Shown here: piece by piece, positions 44,361 to 53,151 of the stretch
Layout of the letters: every line of letters starts with the position of its first letter
Numbering within the stretch: the stretch's first letter is position 1
Assembly: GCA_949502025.1 (NCBI GenBank)
Contig: CATBCG010000009.1
Coordinates: 1 to 54,750 of the forward strand
DNA from: MGBC131033 sp910585655
Lineage (GTDB): Bacteria; Bacillota; Clostridia; Lachnospirales; Lachnospiraceae
Reading direction: 5' to 3'
DNA: 54,750 bases
Position numbers and translations under genes: made by a program
Notes under the pieces: model-generated
What the model was told of the DNA's origin: nothing
The model's database searches: none
The model's input: the letters and a program-made list of their open reading frames with translations, nothing else

Positions 44361-45470
44361 ATGAATACAAGAAAAAACGCCAAGTATCTTCAAATTGCCG
44401 ACGCCATCCGTCAGAACATTCAAAGCGGCATCCTTCCGCCAGACAGCAAGCTTGCTATCGAAGATACTCTAATGGAACAATATCAAGCCGGGAGGAACAC
44501 CGTCCGTCATGCAGTCGCTCTCTTAGAAAAAGAGGGGCTTTTGATACGAAAACAAGGCAGCGGGACTTATATCCGCTCTCAAAAACGGGAAAAAACCATG
44601 ACCATCGGTGTTATGGCAACCTACTTATCCGAATATGTTTTTCCGATGATGATTCAGGGAATTGAAGAAGAAACTGCCAGACTTGGCTACCGTTTTTTAA
44701 TTCGTTCCACCAGAAACCGGATTGATGAGGAAAGAAAACTGCTTCAGCAATTTATTGACAGCCCGGTAGACGGGCTTATTATACACGCCTCCAAATCCGC
44801 TTTTCCTAATCCAAATTTAGAGCTGTACCAAACATTGTCCAACTTAAACATCCCATTCCTGTTTCTCTGTACGTATTATCCAAACCTCTCTGCCCCTGCC
44901 GTTACTACCGACGATTTCCAAGGCGGCTATCTGGCAGCGGAAACACTGATTAGACAGGGGCATCGCCATATTGCCGGAGTGTTTAAAGCCGACGATATTA
45001 CCGGTCAGAAACGTTACGCCGGATTCCTTGCCGCTATGCGTACCTATCAACTAGAGATTGACGACGGCTGTATTTTCTGGTATTCCACCGGACACCGAAA
45101 GCGGATGTTTGACGGCTCCTGGGCAGAAGCCGTCTATGATACCGTCAGCCCGGCAAGCGCCGTTATCTGTTTTAACGACCAGATTGCCGTTCCTCTGATG
45201 AAACTACTGCTGCAAAAAGGAAAGCGAATTCCGGAAGATATAGCGATGATCAGCTTTGACAACAGCAGCCTGGCAAGACTCGCCCCGGTTCCCCTTACCA
45301 GCCTGGACTATGACAAACAGGAAATCGGACGTCTGGCAGTTCAGACGTTAATCGGGCAGATCGAACAGCATGACGCCGCCCCCCTTCCTCCTCTGCCTTT
45401 CCGTCTGGTAGAACGGGAAAGTACGTTCCAGCTTAAAAAAACAGAAGACAAGCAGCGCGACAACGCTTGA
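44361..45470 (+). CDS. GntR-HTH / LacI-type ligand domain repressor (AraR-like)
   Basis: The 369-residue product fuses an N-terminal GntR winged helix (about 1-72: YLQIADAIRQNIQSGILPPD, NTVRHAVALLEKEGLLIRKQ, GSGTYI) to a LacI/periplasmic-binding-protein-type sugar sensor (about 80-355: IGVMATYLSEYVFP, VTTDDFQGGYLAAETLIRQG, IAMISFDNSSLARLAPVPLT). This is the architecture of AraR, the arabinose repressor; the ligand here is not certain. It is divergent from the GH35-like gene, its most likely target. Confidence 0.9.
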   Translation: MNTRKNAKYLQIADAIRQNIQSGILPPDSKLAIEDTLMEQYQAGRNTVRHAVALLEKEGLLIRKQGSGTYIRSQKREKTMTIGVMATYLSEYVFPMMIQGIEEETARLGYRFLIRSTRNRIDEERKLLQQFIDSPVDGLIIHASKSAFPNPNLELYQTLSNLNIPFLFLCTYYPNLSAPAVTTDDFQGGYLAAETLIRQGHRHIAGVFKADDITGQKRYAGFLAAMRTYQLEIDDGCIFWYSTGHRKRMFDGSWAEAVYDTVSPASAVICFNDQIAVPLMKLLLQKGKRIPEDIAMISFDNSSLARLAPVPLTSLDYDKQEIGRLAVQTLIGQIEQHDAAPLPPLPFRLVERESTFQLKKTEDKQRDNA

Positions 45471-45495
45471 ATTTGCTTATCGCACATGATAAAAT
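45467..45495 (+). promoter_or_regulatory. esterase promoter overlapping the repressor stop codon
   Basis: TTGAAT (45467-45472), 17 bases, TAAAAT (45490-45495). The -35 box contains the repressor TGA. Confidence 0.6.
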
Positions 45496-45525
45496 AGCCT
45501 TATCAAGAAACAGGAGGATATTATT

Positions 45526-46416
45526 ATGGCTGTAGAGGATGGAAACATGCACCAATTTGACGCTGCCGGAATTCAAAAGCTCATTGAGAGCAGGCGGGAA
45601 AAATTTGATCAAATGATGGAACAAGTCAAAACACTGGATTACCAAATGGAAGACCTCCGTACAGAGGCGGGATTTACTGCCAGACTGGCTATCAAAAAGG
45701 CGCACGAAGGTACAAGAGGAATGTTCGTTGTCTGCGCAGGGGGCGGCTTTTTATTCAAGTCCTGGAACGAAGCGCTTCCGGTAGCCGAATTTTTCTATGA
45801 AAAGGGCATCAATGTGGCGATTTTAGATTACCATGTCAACGCCGCAGGTCCGATAGATATTCAGTCAGAAACTACCCGAATGGCTGGAGAAGACGGTCTA
45901 ATGGCGATACGGTTTTTGAGAGCCAACGCAAAACGCTATCGTATTTTACCAGATCACATCGCGATTGGCGGTTTTTCTGCCGGCGGGATTTTGTCCGGAT
46001 ATGCCGCCACCAAATTCGACTATGGCGATACCAATGCCGAAGATCCGCTGCTTCGGGTATCTTCCAGACCTGACGCGGCGCTGATTTTATATGGCGCCTT
46101 TTCCACTACCAGCAGCACGATCGGTAATATAACACGAGAAGAGCTGGCTAAGGCGAACGAACTGGATAACGTACGAAATATCCGGGTAGACAGTCCTCCG
46201 ATGTTTGTGTTCCAAACACATGAAGACGATCCGCGGATTGCTTTAAACTTCTGTTACGAGCTAGCCGTACATGGAGTTCCTTATGAAATCCATACCTTTG
46301 AGCAGGGAGCCCACGGAGGCGGCTTATACAATGGGAAAGAAGAAACGCCGGACGTACCGCATACCGCGATGTGGGCAGATTTAGCGGCAGACTGGCTTAT
46401 TTCCAGGGGCTTTTGA
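45526..46416 (+). CDS. alpha/beta-hydrolase esterase (BD-FAE/acetylxylan esterase-like)
   Basis: The 296-residue product has the fold's marks: oxyanion strand VVCAGGGFLFKSW (68-80), nucleophile elbow GGFSAGG with Ser151, a late acidic site at Asp234/Asp235 (FQTHEDDPRI) and His263 (FEQGAHGGG). This pattern fits carbohydrate acetyl- or feruloyl-esterases. No signal peptide, so it would act on imported oligosaccharides. CAGGAGG precedes the ATG. Confidence 0.88.
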   Translation: MAVEDGNMHQFDAAGIQKLIESRREKFDQMMEQVKTLDYQMEDLRTEAGFTARLAIKKAHEGTRGMFVVCAGGGFLFKSWNEALPVAEFFYEKGINVAILDYHVNAAGPIDIQSETTRMAGEDGLMAIRFLRANAKRYRILPDHIAIGGFSAGGILSGYAATKFDYGDTNAEDPLLRVSSRPDAALILYGAFSTTSSTIGNITREELAKANELDNVRNIRVDSPPMFVFQTHEDDPRIALNFCYELAVHGVPYEIHTFEQGAHGGGLYNGKEETPDVPHTAMWADLAADWLISRGF

Positions 46417-46453
46417 TAAGCTCTACTTTCCCGCCGTTCTGCTAAAATAGCGG

Positions 46454-46482
46454 TTGCAAAGAGCCTGGAAACATAGTATAAT
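46454..46482 (+). promoter_or_regulatory. promoter of the lipoprotein-chemoreceptor pair
   Basis: TTGCAA (46454-46459), 17 bases, TATAAT (46477-46482), 33 bp before the lipoprotein start. Confidence 0.7.
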
Positions 46483-46514
46483 GCTGCTAGAATTGAGAGA
46501 AAGGTCGCAAAACG

Positions 46515-47750
46515 ATGAAACATAATTCTTTTTTTCTCCTGCTGGTGACAGCCGTATTTTTTTTGCTTGCCTCGTGTAACAGTTCGGAGCAGCCACCGAC
46601 AGACGACGAATTCACAAAGCCCCTTGTGGAATTGACGGTCTGGGGCGCCGAAGAAGACGAGTTTCTTTTAGAGGAGATTTTTACCTCCTTCCAAAACCAC
46701 TATGCCGACCAAGCCGAGTTTCGTATTACGTATCAGGCACAGAGCGAATCCAACTGCAAGGATGCTTTGCTGGCGGATCTGGAGCATAGTGCGGATGTAT
46801 TTGCTTTTGCTGACGACCAAGTAGCCGCTCTGGCTGCCGCCGGAGCCTTAGATCCGATTGAGCAGGATGCAGAGATCCGTTCTGCCAATCTTTCTACAGC
46901 GGTAGATGCCGCAAGTGTGGACAATGTACTCTACGCCTATCCCCTTACGGCTGACAATGGCTATTTTCTATATTATCATAAAGCCTATTTTTCACAGGAG
47001 GATATCCAAAGCTTAAACCAAATGGCAGAAGTAGCAGCTCAAGCCGGACGCAAAATTGCAATGGACTGGTCCTCTGGCTGGTATGTTTATGCTTTTTTCG
47101 GCAATACCGGTCTTACCGTCGGACTCAATCCGGACGGACTGACCAATTATTGCACCTGGAACAGCACGGATGGTCCTATTCAGGGAGTCGATGTAGCGGA
47201 GGCAATGCGTTCTCTTGCTGCCAGTCCCGGATTTACCAGCTATACGGACAGCGAATTTCTGTCCGGAGCGAAGGACGGCTCTGTGATTGCAGGGATTTCC
47301 GGCGTGTGGAACTCTGTCGCCCTAACCGATATCTGGGGAGACAATATGGGCGCTGCCAAACTGCCTTCCTATACCTGCGCCGGGCAGGAAATACCGATGG
47401 CATCCTTTTCCGGTTGTAAACTTATCGGCGTAAATGCCTACTCCAAGTATCCGGAGTGGGCTGCCAGATTAGCCGAATGGATTACCAATGAGGAGAATCA
47501 AACGCTCCGCTTTACGATGCGTGGTCAGGGACCTTCCAACATTCAGGCTGCTAATTCTCCGCAAGTACAAGCTTCTCCGGCGATCGCCGCTCTGCTTGCA
47601 CAGTCCGAGTTTTCCCAGCTTCAGCGGATTGGCGGAAAGTTTTGGGATCCGGTAACAGCCTTTACAAGCAATTTACTCCAGGGAAACCCCTCCGGTCTGT
47701 CGCCTCAGGCGCAGTTGGATCAGCTAGTAGAAGGTGTGACTGCGCGGTAA
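46515..47750 (+). CDS. sugar-binding lipoprotein (family 1 solute-binding protein)
   Basis: The 411-residue product has a lipoprotein signal with Cys21 (FFLLASC) and a family 1 binding fold: VELTVWGAEEDEFLLEEIFT (36-55), DLEHSADVFAFADDQVAALA and WAARLAEWITNEENQTLRF. It is unlike the two LipO-type proteins of the window. No ABC permease follows. Instead a chemoreceptor-like gene starts 42 bp downstream, so the protein may serve as a sensor co-receptor as well as, or instead of, an uptake protein. Confidence 0.9.
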   Translation: MKHNSFFLLLVTAVFFLLASCNSSEQPPTDDEFTKPLVELTVWGAEEDEFLLEEIFTSFQNHYADQAEFRITYQAQSESNCKDALLADLEHSADVFAFADDQVAALAAAGALDPIEQDAEIRSANLSTAVDAASVDNVLYAYPLTADNGYFLYYHKAYFSQEDIQSLNQMAEVAAQAGRKIAMDWSSGWYVYAFFGNTGLTVGLNPDGLTNYCTWNSTDGPIQGVDVAEAMRSLAASPGFTSYTDSEFLSGAKDGSVIAGISGVWNSVALTDIWGDNMGAAKLPSYTCAGQEIPMASFSGCKLIGVNAYSKYPEWAARLAEWITNEENQTLRFTMRGQGPSNIQAANSPQVQASPAIAALLAQSEFSQLQRIGGKFWDPVTAFTSNLLQGNPSGLSPQAQLDQLVEGVTAR

Positions 47751-47792
47751 GAACGGCTTAGGAAAAACCGGTAATGATTTGGAGGAGATGAC

Positions 47793-49379
47793 ATGAAAAA
47801 CAGGCTTACTTTACAGCAGAGGCTGATTTTTCCGATCGCTCTGCTGGGACTGATTACCCTACTGTCCAATATATTGGCTGTATTTAATATCAACAACGTC
47901 AATTCTAATGCAGGAACCATTGTCAATGACTATATGGCAAGCGAAGCGAAGCTCGAAGAAATCCGTCGTTCTATGATGGAGCTTCATCGGCTCGCTCTGT
48001 CCCACATCGTAGCTGCCGATCACGCTACGATGATTCGGCTGGTACAGGAAATCAAAGCGGAAGAAGCCGCGCTGGATCAAAGGCTTGCAGACTATGAAAC
48101 TTATGTGACGTCAGAAGACTCTACCTCGTACCAGGCGCTGCTAGAGGATTATGACGCTTTCAAGCATGCGCTGGTCGGACTGGTATGCGCGAGCGCCGAC
48201 AGTAAAACACAATATGCCTATGAATTGGCAAATGGAGACGTAGCCGCTTACAGCACCGCTACCGAGGAGCATATCAATACCCTTTATTCCACGGTCAGCA
48301 CACAGGCTTACGCTGCAAAAAACCACTTAAATACCGTTTATCTTTCTTCTGTTATTATCAGCGCCGTCACGCTTTTGTTAGGTATCTTTTTAGTGATAGC
48401 GGCGCTTCGTATTATTCGGAATTCTGTAATCGCGCCTATGAAAAGTACCATGGATATGCTGCAGGACAGCTCTGAACGAATCAGCGGAATCGTAGGGGAC
48501 GTCCGTCTCCGCACACAAAACTCTACCGACAGCGTACAGGCGCTCTCCAACCTGACTGCACGGCTTTCTAAAGCTTTGGGGCAGATTGCAGGAAATACCT
48601 CCTCTATTCGTACCAGCGCTTCCGGGACAGAGGGCGATACTGCGGATATGGCAGAAGAATGCTCGGCCATTACCGCCTATTCTTTGCAAATGCGCGGACG
48701 CGCCGAACAGGTAGAACAGGCTGCCCAGGATCAGATTGCCGCTATCCGAACACGAACAGAAGAGATTTTATCTACTTTAGATGAAGCTATCCAAAAGAGC
48801 CAAAGCGTAGAGCAAATCCGTATTTTAACCAAAGATATCCTCTCTATTTCCTCCTCTACCGATCTGATTGCACTAAATGCTTCTTTAGAAGCCGCAAGAG
48901 CAGGAAAGGCAGGACGGGGCTTTGCCGTAGTCGCACAGGAAATCCGACAGCTCGCAGATTCCTGTTCAGAAACAGCCAGCCATATCCAAGAAGTCAATAC
49001 CGTTGTTACCGAAGCCGTCACTTACCTGGCAGGCAGCGCGCAGGAGCTGGTAGACTATTTAAGCAACGCCATTTTATTTCAGTTTGAACAGTCCGCTCAA
49101 TCCGGAAAGCAGTATCATGAAGATGCTGTCTATATCGGGCATTGTATGGAGGCGTTTAACAGTCGGGCAGAACGGCTTCGTGTCTCTATGGAGGAAATCG
49201 CCGCTTCTATTTCCAATATTTCCGAGGCGATTGATAACGCCGCCTCCGGTGTCGATGGCGCCGCCGGCAGCACCCATAGCCTCGTAAATGATATGGCAGA
49301 AATCACAGCGCGTATGCACACCAACCAGGAAATTGTCGGAGAACTGCAGCAGCAAATGGAACTTTTTTCCAACCTGTAA
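47793..49379 (+). CDS. methyl-accepting chemotaxis-like receptor
   Basis: The 528-residue product has membrane helix 1 (about 10-33), an extracellular four-helix-bundle type domain (about 34-183), membrane helix 2 (about 184-207), and a cytoplasmic coiled-coil domain with the signalling tip LIALNASLEAARAGKAGRGF at about 358-377 followed by AVVAQEIRQLAD. The HAMP region is weak. GGAGGAG precedes the ATG. It is paired with the sugar-binding lipoprotein. No che or flagellar genes are in the window, so whether it acts in motility or another pathway is open. Confidence 0.92.
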   Translation: MKNRLTLQQRLIFPIALLGLITLLSNILAVFNINNVNSNAGTIVNDYMASEAKLEEIRRSMMELHRLALSHIVAADHATMIRLVQEIKAEEAALDQRLADYETYVTSEDSTSYQALLEDYDAFKHALVGLVCASADSKTQYAYELANGDVAAYSTATEEHINTLYSTVSTQAYAAKNHLNTVYLSSVIISAVTLLLGIFLVIAALRIIRNSVIAPMKSTMDMLQDSSERISGIVGDVRLRTQNSTDSVQALSNLTARLSKALGQIAGNTSSIRTSASGTEGDTADMAEECSAITAYSLQMRGRAEQVEQAAQDQIAAIRTRTEEILSTLDEAIQKSQSVEQIRILTKDILSISSSTDLIALNASLEAARAGKAGRGFAVVAQEIRQLADSCSETASHIQEVNTVVTEAVTYLAGSAQELVDYLSNAILFQFEQSAQSGKQYHEDAVYIGHCMEAFNSRAERLRVSMEEIAASISNISEAIDNAASGVDGAAGSTHSLVNDMAEITARMHTNQEIVGELQQQMELFSNL

Positions 49380-49429
49380 TTCTTCACAGTGATATAGAAA
49401 ACAAATCTAAGAAAGGATGTTTAAATTTC

Positions 49430-50302
49430 ATGAACCGTACTGCAATCGTAACCGACAGCAACAGCGGCATTACACAAGCCGAGGCAAAAAAACTGGGAAT
49501 CACCGTGCTTCCTATGCCGTTTTTTATTAACGAAGAACTGTTTTTTGAGGAGGTCACACTTTCTCAGGACGAATTTTACCGTCATTTGGAGGAGGATTCC
49601 AATATTTCCACCTCGCAGCCTGCTCCTGGCAATGTAACCGATCTCTGGGATAAGCTGCTGCAGGACTATGAGACCATTGTACACATTCCTATGTCCAGCG
49701 GACTGTCTAGTTCCTGTGAATCTGCTATGGCTCTGGCTGACGACTATGACGGACGGGTTCAGGTCGTAAACAACCAGCGTATTTCCGTGACGCAAAGACA
49801 GTCTGTTCTGGATGCGATAGAGCTGGCTAAACGCGGAAAATCAGCCGTAGAAATCAAAGAAATCCTCGAAGCCGTCAAATTTGAATCCAGCATTTACATT
49901 ACTTTAGAAACCTTAAAATATTTAAAAAAAGGCGGCAGAATTACTCCGGCAGCCGCCGCGATTGGCACGATTTTAAATCTCAAGCCGGTTCTTACTATCC
50001 AGGGCGAAAAGCTGGACGCCTATGCCAAATGCCGTGGTAAAAAATCCGCCAGGAAAACGATGATTGACGCTATCCGCAAAGACTTAGAGACACGCTTTGC
50101 TAAGGATTGGGCAGCCGGACGGGTGCATATGTCTATCGCCTATTCCGGGAATCCAGAAGAAGCACAGGACTGGAAGCAGGAATTGTCAGAGGCTTTTCCA
50201 GGCGTTGAGTTCCATATGAGTCCACTCTCTCTAAGCGTCGCCTGCCATATCGGACAAGGATCGCTCGCCGTCGCCTGTAGCGTTGCTCTGCCGGAGGAAT
50301 AA
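49430..50302 (+). CDS. DegV family fatty-acid-binding protein
   Basis: The 290-residue product matches DegV: N-terminal IVTDSNSGITQAEAKKLGIT (6-25), NISTSQPAPG, HIPMSSGLSSSCESA, then LKYLKKGGRITPAAAAIG and the C-terminal GQGSLAVA. These proteins bind a fatty acid and act as FakB partners of the FakA kinase; fakA is not in the window. It starts 50 bp after the chemoreceptor-like gene with AGAAAGGA upstream. Confidence 0.93.
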   Translation: MNRTAIVTDSNSGITQAEAKKLGITVLPMPFFINEELFFEEVTLSQDEFYRHLEEDSNISTSQPAPGNVTDLWDKLLQDYETIVHIPMSSGLSSSCESAMALADDYDGRVQVVNNQRISVTQRQSVLDAIELAKRGKSAVEIKEILEAVKFESSIYITLETLKYLKKGGRITPAAAAIGTILNLKPVLTIQGEKLDAYAKCRGKKSARKTMIDAIRKDLETRFAKDWAAGRVHMSIAYSGNPEEAQDWKQELSEAFPGVEFHMSPLSLSVACHIGQGSLAVACSVALPEE

Positions 50303-50320
50303 GTTCTTCTATATGAAAAA

Positions 50321-50451
50321 GAATTCCACAAAGTGGAATTCCCGCGCCGAAACGCGTCTGCGTCAGCAGACATTTTCCTTAGGCGCGAAGTGCGCATCTC
50401 CCGGAGGGCTTTTTGTATGATAGGGAAGTTCGAAGAACTTTCCTATCATAC
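50321..50451. repeat. multi-hairpin intergenic element
   Basis: About 130 bp between degV and the MATE gene consist almost wholly of inverted repeats. GAATTCCAC/GTGGAATTC (50321-50341) opens it. Then follow GTCTGC/GCAGAC and GCGC-type small stems (50343-50400), and a 17-bp arm pair, GTATGATAGGGAAGTTC (50415-50431) with GAACTTTCCTATCATAC (50435-50451), loop GAA, one G-T pair. No open frame is plausible. I have the impression that similar elements recur in Lachnospiraceae genomes, unverified. It could be a REP/MITE-like element or a structured RNA. Confidence 0.6.
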
Positions 50452-50457
50452 AATAAA

Positions 50458-50493
50458 AGCTCCGTCAACCTCTAACGGAGCTTCTGTTTTTTT
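50458..50493. terminator. bidirectional terminator between degV and MATE
   Basis: AGCTCCGT (50458-50465) pairs with ACGGAGCT (50475-50482). Rightward it is followed by TCTGTTTTTTT; leftward by TTTATTG, so it can end both convergent genes. Confidence 0.85.
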
Positions 50494-50504
50494 ACACGCT
50501 GTTA

Positions 50505-51980
50505 TCAATCTCCCAATACATTATGATCTGCCCATTTCCCGCTCCAAAAACGCCAGCCATACAGTACCGCACGCAGTATCCAGTCTGCAAACATCGCAAT
50601 CCAGACTGCCATCGTCCCCATATGCAGAACACGAATGAAAAAGATACAAAGCGCTACCCGCACTACCCACATAATCGTACAAGAGGTAAGCATCGTATAT
50701 TTGACGTCTCCTGCCGCACGCAGCCCATACGGAATGATAAAAGCAAACACCCAGAAAAATGGTTTTACTATTGTAATCCACAGCATCATATGAAAACAAA
50801 GCTTGGCGCTCTCCGCTTCCATTCCGCCGACGATCGTAATCGGCTTTGTCAAAGCAAACACTACCACACAGCTAATAACAATCACTGCCTCTCCAATCAA
50901 CAGCAGTTTCTTTATATAATATGTCGCCTCATCCTTCCGATCGGCGCCCAAACATTCCCCGACAATCGTCATCAGCCCAATCCCCACGCCGATCCCTGCC
51001 ATCCCGTTTAAGCCCTCCAGGATATTGGTCATCGCCTGGGCTGCAATCGAAATGGTTCCTAACGTAGAAACAGTAGACTGAATCGCCAGCTTTCCAAACT
51101 GAAACATCCCGTTTTCCACTCCCGCCGGAATCCCAATCGAGAGAATCCGTTTGATCATCGCTCCGTCTGGGCGGATCTGTAAATAATCCCGTACTACGAT
51201 CGGCTGAGAACTAAATACTCCGTCACTTTGCTCCTCCCCCTCCTCCGGCATCTGAAATCGCCTTCGCGGATGCGATAGCTTCCGTGGATGCGATAGCTTC
51301 CGTGGATGCGATAGCTTCCGTGGATGCGATAGCTTCCGTGGATGCGACAGCTTCCATAAGACAACCACCGCGCAAAACATTCTGGACGCGAGCGTTGCCA
51401 ACGCCGCCCCGGTAACGCCCATATGAAATACATAGATCAATAACGCATTGCCGCCGATGTTGATAAAATTAGAAATCACTGAAATCAGCATCGGTCTTTT
51501 TGTATCCTGCTGCGCCCGAAAGGTAGAAGCTCCGGCATTATATAAGGCAATAAACGGAAACGACAGGCTGGTAAGCAAAAAATACACCTGTGAATTTTTC
51601 ATCACATCTGCTTCTACCTGACCAAAGATCAGCCGTAGCAGAGGATTGCGAAACAGCAGACAGCCTGCCATAATCCCTACGGAAATAAGCGTTACGACAT
51701 ACAGCATCTGTCTTGCCGCATGATTTGCCTTTTGGATATCCCGACTTCCCATATATTGAGCGCAGATAATCGAACCGCCTGCTGCCAAAGCCGAAAACGC
51801 CTGAATGATCAAAATATTGATAGAGTCCACGAGCGAGACCGCGGAAATCGCCGCCGAACCGACGTTGCTGACCATAATCGTATCCACTGTCCCCATCAGC
51901 GAATTCAATAACTGCTCTAAAATCAATGGCAGTAAAATCCGCCTTAAATCCGCGTTACTGAACATATGCTTTTGTTCCAT
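50505..51980 (-). CDS. MATE family efflux transporter with tandem-repeat loop
   Basis: The 491-residue product has twelve hydrophobic segments and MATE features: LPLILEQLLNSLMGTVDTIM near the N-terminus and the paired GIPAGVENGMFQFGKLAIQS after the middle loop. It should export drugs or organic cations in exchange for Na+ or H+. The cytoplasmic loop between the two halves (about residues 210-240) carries KLSHPR five times in a row, encoded by an 18-bp tandem repeat. The family's usual size is about 450, and the repeat and its flank explain the excess. Confidence 0.93.
   Translation of the reverse strand: MEQKHMFSNADLRRILLPLILEQLLNSLMGTVDTIMVSNVGSAAISAVSLVDSINILIIQAFSALAAGGSIICAQYMGSRDIQKANHAARQMLYVVTLISVGIMAGCLLFRNPLLRLIFGQVEADVMKNSQVYFLLTSLSFPFIALYNAGASTFRAQQDTKRPMLISVISNFINIGGNALLIYVFHMGVTGAALATLASRMFCAVVVLWKLSHPRKLSHPRKLSHPRKLSHPRKLSHPRRRFQMPEEGEEQSDGVFSSQPIVVRDYLQIRPDGAMIKRILSIGIPAGVENGMFQFGKLAIQSTVSTLGTISIAAQAMTNILEGLNGMAGIGVGIGLMTIVGECLGADRKDEATYYIKKLLLIGEAVIVISCVVVFALTKPITIVGGMEAESAKLCFHMMLWITIVKPFFWVFAFIIPYGLRAAGDVKYTMLTSCTIMWVVRVALCIFFIRVLHMGTMAVWIAMFADWILRAVLYGWRFWSGKWADHNVLGD
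51265..51354 (-). repeat. five-copy 18-bp tandem repeat inside the MATE gene
   Basis: The unit CGTGGATGCGATAGCTTC (plus strand) occurs five times head to tail: 51265-51282 (one base changed), 51283-51300, 51301-51318, 51319-51336 and 51337-51354 (one base changed). Each unit encodes KLSHPR, so gain or loss of units keeps the reading frame. Confidence 0.95.
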
Positions 51981-52079
51981 TGTGATTTCCCCCTGCGTGT
52001 TTTCTCTATTTTAACGTTTCCCCTCCTCTACGTCAATCGTTTTCTCTCTGATATATGCCAGTTCATTCTTTCAAAGCGA

Positions 52080-52109
52080 GTGACAGGATATTTCGGAAAA
52101 CATATATTA
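52080..52109 (+). promoter_or_regulatory. promoter of the DUF11-like gene, SigK- or SigA-type
   Basis: GTGACA (52080-52085), 17 bases, TATATT (52103-52108) fits SigA. The same place reads AC (52083-52084), 16 bases, CATATATTA (52101-52109), which fits the SigK pattern AC-N16-CATANNNTA. The two overlap, so the sequence alone does not decide. Confidence 0.45.
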
Positions 52110-52179
52110 TAGTAGGAATAATCGTTTTTTATTCCTGTGTAGTTTAAATCATTTACAAAAAATAACAGGAGGAATTTTT

Positions 52180-53031
52180 ATGGCAGCTTTTTATAATCAG
52201 GCGACGCTTTCCTATAACGGAAATACGACCACTTCCAACATTACGACCGGCGAAATCCTGGAAGTCCTATCCGCTACCAAAACGGCGCTGCGCGACACCT
52301 ACAACGCCAACGAGCGTGTCACGTATATCATCAGTATCCTCAACTCCGGCAATACCGCCTTTACAGGACTTACTGTTACCGATAACTTAGGCGCTATCAC
52401 CGGCACGACTACCCGATATCCGCTGACCTTTGTAGCGGACTCGCTCCATTATTATATCAACGGGACACAAGTAACCGCGCCAACCGTTACAGCGACTACC
52501 CCTCTGACTTTGGGTGGTATCAGTATTCCATCCGGTGGTAACGCCATCATCGTCTACCAGGCTCTGGTAAACCAGTATGCGCCGTTGGCTACAGGCGCTT
52601 CCATCACCAATACCGCTGTCATTTCCGGTACTGGTCTGACCAATGACATTGAAGTATCCGAGCGAATTACCGCAGACAACGCCGCTATGCTGACCATCAG
52701 CAAATCGCTTTCCCCGACTACGGTTACGGAAAACGGGCAGATCACGTATACCTTTATCATTCAAAACCTGGGCAATGCCGCAGCTAACGCTGCCGACAAC
52801 GTATCCATCACCGACACCTTTAACCCTGTCCTCGATCCGATCTCTGTCACCTTTAACGGAACCGCCTGGGCAGAAGCCACTCATTACACCTACGACAGCG
52901 CTACCGGAGCATTTGCTACCATACCAGGGCAAATTACCGTACCTGCCGCCACCTTTACCAGCGATCCGGACACCGGAGCCTGGATTGTCAATCCGGGCGT
53001 CAGCACATTAACTGTAACCGGAACCGTGTAA
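52180..53031 (+). CDS. DUF11-like repeat protein without signal peptide
   Basis: The 283-residue product has two beta-sandwich repeats of the DUF11 type: NANERVTYIISILNSGNTAF followed by TGLTVTDNLG (about 42-71), and TENGQITYTFIIQNLGNAAA followed by NVSITDTF (about 185-217). It is rich in Thr, Ala and Asn and poor in charge. DUF11 proteins are usually cell-surface or spore-surface proteins, yet here there is no signal peptide, membrane helix or sortase motif. A strong site (CAGGAGG) precedes the ATG. A SigK-like promoter upstream would make it a candidate outer spore-layer protein made in the mother cell; this is inference. Confidence 0.75.
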   Translation: MAAFYNQATLSYNGNTTTSNITTGEILEVLSATKTALRDTYNANERVTYIISILNSGNTAFTGLTVTDNLGAITGTTTRYPLTFVADSLHYYINGTQVTAPTVTATTPLTLGGISIPSGGNAIIVYQALVNQYAPLATGASITNTAVISGTGLTNDIEVSERITADNAAMLTISKSLSPTTVTENGQITYTFIIQNLGNAAANAADNVSITDTFNPVLDPISVTFNGTAWAEATHYTYDSATGAFATIPGQITVPAATFTSDPDTGAWIVNPGVSTLTVTGTV

Positions 53032-53093
53032 GTCAGGCTGTATCAGGCAGAGGGTGCAGCAGCTGATTCCTGTAAGTACAGATTAAACAAAAA

Positions 53094-53133
53094 TACCGTG
53101 CTTCCTCGTCATAAGCGATGAGGGCGCACGGTA
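53094..53133 (-). terminator. terminator of the leftward gene cluster 53152-54352
   Basis: TACCGTGC (53094-53101) pairs with GCACGGTA (53126-53133), with more pairing of CCTC and GAGG inside. Leftward it is followed by TTTTTGTTT. Confidence 0.8.
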
Positions 53134-53151
53134 AAAACGTTCGCTTCTATT

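Noticed and set aside
51265..51354. CRISPR-like direct repeats
   Set aside because: The 18-bp units are head to tail without spacers and in frame within the MATE gene; they are a minisatellite.
52387..52932. 181-codon frame antisense to the DUF11-like gene
   Set aside because: It has no ribosome site and lies entirely in a repetitive coding region; Gly/Ser/Val-rich shadow.
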